A model generated the notes under the pieces. The model was not told the DNA's origin and made no database searches. It was given only the letters and a program-made list of their open reading frames with translations. From Corylus avellana (taxonomy: Eukaryota; Streptophyta; Magnoliopsida; Fagales; Betulaceae), in the NCBI RefSeq assembly GCF_901000735.1, contig NC_081547.1:17596013-17660012 (forward strand): a DNA stretch of 64,000 nt, read 5' to 3'. A program made the position numbers and the translations under genes. Of the stretch, positions 59,953-64,000 are shown in pieces (the stretch's first letter is position 1; every line of letters begins with the position of its first letter).

Positions 59953-61440
59953 TGTTGTGCCAAATACTACCTAAATTAATAGATAATATTTAATACGTTT
60001 TAACTCGCAAGTGCACAAGATCAAAACAATAGTATAGTGCAGCAAGTACGAGATCGATCCCACGAGGATTGTGATTTTATTTAGAATTAATTAAAAATAT
60101 CAATTTGTCACTGAATTGATACTGTGAAAAAGAAATAAAAAGATAACAAAGATAAATGAAAGCTAAAGGTAGGGCTTTGATATCCACCACTAATCATACT
60201 TAGATAATATAACAATATGCCAATGATTTGATTATGTTATGCATATCTAATGTTTGTCAACCTAAGGGCATGACATATACTCCTTAAGCTATAGATTTTC
60301 CTAAGCAACGAATTAGGCATGGCGTATACTCTAACTCTTTTCTTTTCTAAGGGCTTTAGCATGGTGTATACTAAGTTGTTCCTTAGGAAAGCATATACTC
60401 TATGAAAATCGACAAACATATGAGGTCTAGGGCATGGCGTATACTCCCGGTTCCCCATGTTGATTAACCCAAGAACCCAGTGTGGATTACTTTTGTTACT
60501 TACGTTAAACCCAGGACTTAGCCATCCAAATTGATTTAACTAACTAGTCCATACCACATGCATATAATGGCCAGTCACATACATATGAGGAATTCATGAA
60601 AACAGTAATTAATCAAGTTAAATATCACAACATGATCATCACAAAGGCGCCAATATTGAAATATTAAATAAGCATAATTAGGGCTTCAATCTAGCCCTCC
60701 TTAAGATTTAGTTACACATAATGAAAATAAAACTAAAAAGAAAAGGGAAAGAAAGAACCGAAAACCGCTCCTAGAAGTAGCCTCCAATCCTCTCCCCAAA
60801 GTTGTCTCCTTCCAAATTGTCTCCAAGGATAATTTTAATTGTGAGGCTTAGAGGTCTATTTATAGGGCTTAGAAGAGTCCTAGAAGCCCTAGTAGTCCTA
60901 GGAATTTCGGAGATTTAAGTCCAAGTCCAATTAGGATAAAGAAAACCTAAGTCCAAATCGGAATAGGATTCGCCCAGAATTGTAGTCTTAAATTGCGGCG
61001 CGATTTTGGCCATGCGACGCTCCGAGTTGGGAAAAATACTATTTCATAATGAATTGTATAATTTTGAGTTAGGTTTCCAATGCCGCTTGAATCACCTCAG
61101 TCGGATATTTGAGCTGAAAGTTATGGTCAAAATACCGAGACATGTTCAGAATCCAATTTTTCATCCACTCCGATTTGACTTCAATGTGAGAAATTCTGGA
61201 TTGATCATTTCCTCTATTTGATTAAACTTTAAGCATGATTGGTTAAGCTTAACCATATCTTCTAGGTTTTTCCAATTTGCCCTTTAAGCTTGGAATTTTT
61301 CCAGAAACACTTTCTTTTCTTCCAAAAGCCTATAAAACAAAGAAAATACAAAAAGGAAGTAAAATGACATAATTAACCAAAACCAAAGGATTAAAACATG
61401 CAAGTTAAGGGCTGAAAATATGAATATTTTAACACTTATC
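59953..61440 (-). mobile_element. Solo LTR inserted in chromovirus RT
   Basis: A 1488-bp LTR reading TGTTGTGCC...ACACTTATCA on the plus strand, with a perfect 5-bp target duplication TAGAT (59948-59952 and 61441-61445). It belongs to the same family as the LTRs at 1370-2606 and 6698-7984. RT coding sequence stops at one edge and resumes at the other in a matching frame, so the insertion is younger than the chromovirus. A TATA-like CTATAAATAGAC lies on the minus strand near 60852-60863. Confidence 0.95.
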
Positions 61441-62182
61441 ATAGATGCTCCTCATGCTCCTCCGGTGTCTTAGAGTAGATTAGAATGTCGTCAATAAAGA
61501 CCATAGTGAATTGATTCAGATAGTCATGAAAGACTCTGTTCATCGTGTCCATGAAGATAGTAGGCGCATTAGTTAGTCCGAAAGACATTACTAAGAACTC
61601 GTAATGTTCGTAACGAGTCCTGAAGGCCATCTTAGGAATGTCCTCTTCCTTCACCCTCACTTTCTGATTGCCTGAGCGCAGATCAATCTTAGAAAACACA
61701 TGCGCTCCTTGCAACTGATCCAACAGATTGCCAATCTTTGGCAAAGGATATATGTTCTTGATCATCACCTAGTTCAACTCGCAATAGTAGATGCACATCC
61801 TCATTGACCCGTCCTTCTTCTTCACGAACAACACTAGCGCTCCCTTTGGTGATGAACTAGGGCGGATAAATCCTTTATCCAGAAGCTCATGGAGCTGTTC
61901 CTTTAGCTCTTTCAATTCTAATGGGGCCATCCTATACGGTGCCTTTGATATAGGATTAGTGCCTCGCACGCACTCAATCCCAAACTCCACCTACCTCTGG
62001 GGTGGTAACCCAGAATAGTTTGTTGAAAAGACATCTAGATAATCTCGCACCACAGGAATGTCTTGCAGGCCCTTCTTCTCTTTCTTAACTGGGGTAACAA
62101 CGAACACCAAAAATGACTGTCTTCCTTTGAGAATAAGCTTCTGGGCCCGAACGGCCGAAATCGTCGGAGGTAAAGACCTCAC
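61441..62182 (-). pseudogene. Chromovirus reverse transcriptase, 5' part
   Basis: Frames 61991-62182, 61769-61990 and 61439-61768 are separated only by single stops. They read the protease-RT linker (VVRDYLDVFS), RT fingers ([15 protein letters not shown], then GFIRPSSSP) and palm, ending with the catalytic FIDDILIYS about 15 codons before the solo LTR. Confidence 0.88.
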
Positions 62183-62692
62183 TCACGATCCAACGTACAT
62201 CACTTCTCCTCCCCACGAGCTAAGCGTAACTTGCTTCCGAGCGCAGTCAATAACCGCCTGATGCTTCTCTAACCAATCCATTTTGAGAATTACGTTGTAA
62301 CTAATCATAGGGAGAACAACTAAGTTTGTGGGAAGTACTCTTCCACAAATGCTGACAGGGCATCCGTAAATTACATGCTTAGAGACCACAATTTTCCCTA
62401 CGGGGGTAGTTACAGCTAGACCAGGTTCTAAAGTTCGTACTACAAGTCTAGACAGTCTTACGAACATAAAAGATACGAAAGAGTGGGTTGCCCCTGAATC
62501 AAACAAAACTGAAGCTTCAAATCCAAGTATAGGGACAATACCTGTCACTACTTTCGATCCTCCTTCCGGTTCTCCTGGAACAAGCACGTAAACTCGAGCT
62601 GGTGCCAAAGGTTTCTGGGCTCCTCCCTTGCCCACACATTCCTTGTTGAAGTGACCGAACTGGCCGCACCAGTAGCAAGTCACGATTGCCAT
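62183..62692 (-). pseudogene. Chromovirus gag zinc knuckle and protease
   Basis: Residues near the start have a CCHC knuckle (CYWCGQFGHFNKEC) that binds RNA. Downstream is an aspartic protease with the active-site LFDSGATHSF motif and a typical ending (DWLEKHQAVIDC). This 169-codon frame is the longest intact part of the element and ends at a TGA at 62183. Confidence 0.88.
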
Positions 62693-63636
62693 CCTGTATT
62701 GTCCCTAGTGAACTCAGTTACACTTCCTACACAGTTTCGATATCTGACTCTTTTGCGGCTGAACTGGAGGGTTACCAGAGGTACGTCCTCGTGACCTCTG
62801 CGGTGGAAAACTCCCCATTGACATCCTTTTAGCTGGCCTGGCTCCTACTACCAAAGTACCAGGTCCTTGAGCCCTCCTCTTCTGATCTGCATACTCAGCC
62901 GCATTCTCCTTTAGGCTCTCTTCGTAAATCGAAGCCCGATCCACCAACTGAGAGAAATCTCGGATGTTAAAGCAACTCATCATAATCCAAATGCGAGAGT
63001 TTAGACCTCACTCAAACTTTTTCACCTTCTTTTCCTCATTCGGGATGAGGTACATGCCAAAGTGTGGCAGTTGCAGAAACTTCACGGCATACTCAATCAC
63101 TAACATTCCTCCTTGGACCAACTCCAGAAACTCTCGTGCCTTCGCCTCCTACATGACTCTGGAAAAGAAGTGCCGATTGAACTCATGCTTAAAGATGTCC
63201 CAAGTAATGGTAGTCTCAGATCCCAAATTGGAGGCGAGCACTGCCTTCTTGTCTTGCCACCAGCGCTTGGCCTCTCCCATTAGCTTATAAGCAATATAAG
63301 CCACCTTCTGCTCATTAGTACACCCAGTTGTAACTAACAAATCCTCCACTTCATTCATCCAATTCTCAGTGCCGATGTGATCGCCTCTTCCATCGAAATT
63401 CTCCGAGTGATGACTATAGAAGTCCTTCAAAGAGCATCCAGTCCCTTCAACCGGCTGCCTTGCAACCCAATCGCGATCCAAGGCTTACACTAGCTGGCCA
63501 ATCGCGTCCATCACTTGATTACTCGGGGGTACTGCATCATAGACTGGATGTCCGTAGGCTCGGGGTGAATATTCCCTTCAGGGCTTCCAAGTTCTAGCGC
63601 GCTAGGTCCAGTTGTAGGGTTCCTTCGAGGCGGCAT
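62693..63636 (-). pseudogene. Chromovirus gag, N-terminal and central part
   Basis: Gag starts MPPRRNPTTG at 63636, is interrupted by a stop near 63510 and continues in 63149-63481 with the conserved WMNEVEDLL and RWWQDKKA blocks. After further stops it runs through 62714-62983 (FSQLVDRASIYEESL) to the knuckle. Several stops stand where the family commonly has Gln or Arg (see findings). Confidence 0.82.
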
Positions 63637-63789
63637 TCTCTGTGATGAAAAGAAGAGTTAGAACCGACTCGTCTAGAACTGAGCGACCAAATCTAGAGGC
63701 TAAGTCCTTACAGCCCATCTAACCTAAACTCTGGTGTGATCATGGCCTAAGTTCTCTTTTCCTTTATCCTAGTCTTTACAGAGCACAAG

Positions 63790-63801
63790 GCTCTGATACC
63801 A
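63790..63801 (-). promoter_or_regulatory. Primer binding site (initiator Met tRNA type)
   Basis: The minus strand reads TGGTATCAGAGC two bases after the end of the 5' LTR. This sequence complements the 3' end of plant initiator methionine tRNA, the usual primer of many gypsy and copia elements. Confidence 0.9.
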
Positions 63802-63803
63802 AC

Positions 63804-64000
63804 TGTAACGACCCCAATGGGCAAATCAATTAATTGGTAATTGACCCCATGGTTTGTCTCCCAGCTCTATCCCTCGCAGGACAAGACTCAAGGATTTCAA
63901 CCTTTCTCGTCGAAATGAGAAAACCTCAGCGAATGACTTTCGAAAACTATAGGAAATAGAGAGCAATAAATTTAACATCCACACAACATGTACCAGAGTA
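63804..64000 (-). mobile_element. Chromovirus 5' LTR, partial (runs off the window)
   Basis: The plus strand begins TGTAACGACCCC at 63804, the 3' end of the 5' LTR in element orientation. About 197 bases are visible before the window ends, so the LTR length and left target duplication cannot be read. Confidence 0.8.

Larger units (their letters stand above)
57401..63803 (-). mobile_element. Tekay/Del-type chromovirus internal region, decayed
   Basis: Minus-strand order: primer binding site, gag, protease, reverse transcriptase, RNase H, integrase, chromodomain, polypurine tract. This order, the MPPRR gag start, and the chromodomain after integrase place it with Tekay/Del chromoviruses of Ty3/gypsy. 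It carries more than ten in-frame stops, an internal integrase deletion, and a later solo LTR in RT. It is not mobile by itself. Confidence 0.9.

Overview
The window is nuclear DNA of a flowering plant, most likely a woody eudicot. The evidence is spliced genes with GT/AG introns, a nucleus-encoded plastid ribosomal protein gene, AT-rich intergenic DNA, many LTR retrotransposons of plant lineages (Athila, Tat, chromovirus, copia), and MITEs. The species cannot be read from the sequence; Fagales is only a guess. Two runs of exactly 100 N (16350-16449 and 27662-27761) divide the window into three contigs.

Only two host genes are well supported. RPS17 (11663-12142, +) encodes plastid ribosomal protein bS17c. 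A GLABRA2-type HD-ZIP IV transcription factor gene (16959-21466, -, 11 coding exons, 755 codons) lies next to it in convergent orientation. The same two genes are neighbours in Arabidopsis (GL2 and the plastid S17 gene have consecutive locus numbers on chromosome 1), which supports orthology.

The GL2 locus appears more than once because contig ends overlap. The end of contig 1 (14503-16349) repeats the start of contig 2 (16450 to about 18320, exons 8-11). The end of contig 2 (20411-27661) repeats the start of contig 3 (27762 to about 36340, exons 1-4 and about 6-7.5 kb upstream). The pairs are nearly identical but carry SNPs, repeat-length changes and two transposon insertions present only in contig 3. 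They look like two haplotypes left unmerged rather than a true tandem array. The contig-3 insertions are in the GL2 upstream region: a 171-bp MITE with an exact HD-ZIP IV dimer site in its loop, and a 1.15-kb foldback element built from a large inverted array of 11-bp units.

The rest is transposon-derived. From the left: a foldback repeat (1-600), a solo LTR with perfect target duplication (1370-2606) near a decayed PB1-like/Mutator-type coding remnant (2868-3536), an LTR-like remnant (3552-6697), and a 5'-truncated Athila element on the minus strand (6698-11300). After the GL2 region come about 3 kb with no recognised feature, a minus-strand LINE with a second LINE 3' end inside it (39590-42050), a SINE-like tRNA-derived sequence, another solo LTR (44770-45910), a Tat-like remnant with an antisense ORF (46462-48863), a hAT-like element (49235-50118), a Mutator-type MITE (52021-52385), and a copia element with gag but no pol (52560-55134). 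Last is a long minus-strand Tekay/Del-type chromovirus (55616 to beyond the end), broken by stops, an integrase deletion and a solo LTR inserted in its reverse transcriptase.

No entirely new gene system was found. The most interesting signals are the haplotype-specific insertions upstream of GL2, a frame-preserving duplicated 21-nt mini-exon in GL2, and a shared LTR layout in which clusters of iterated CG-containing words lie just upstream of the TATA box in several unrelated LTR families.
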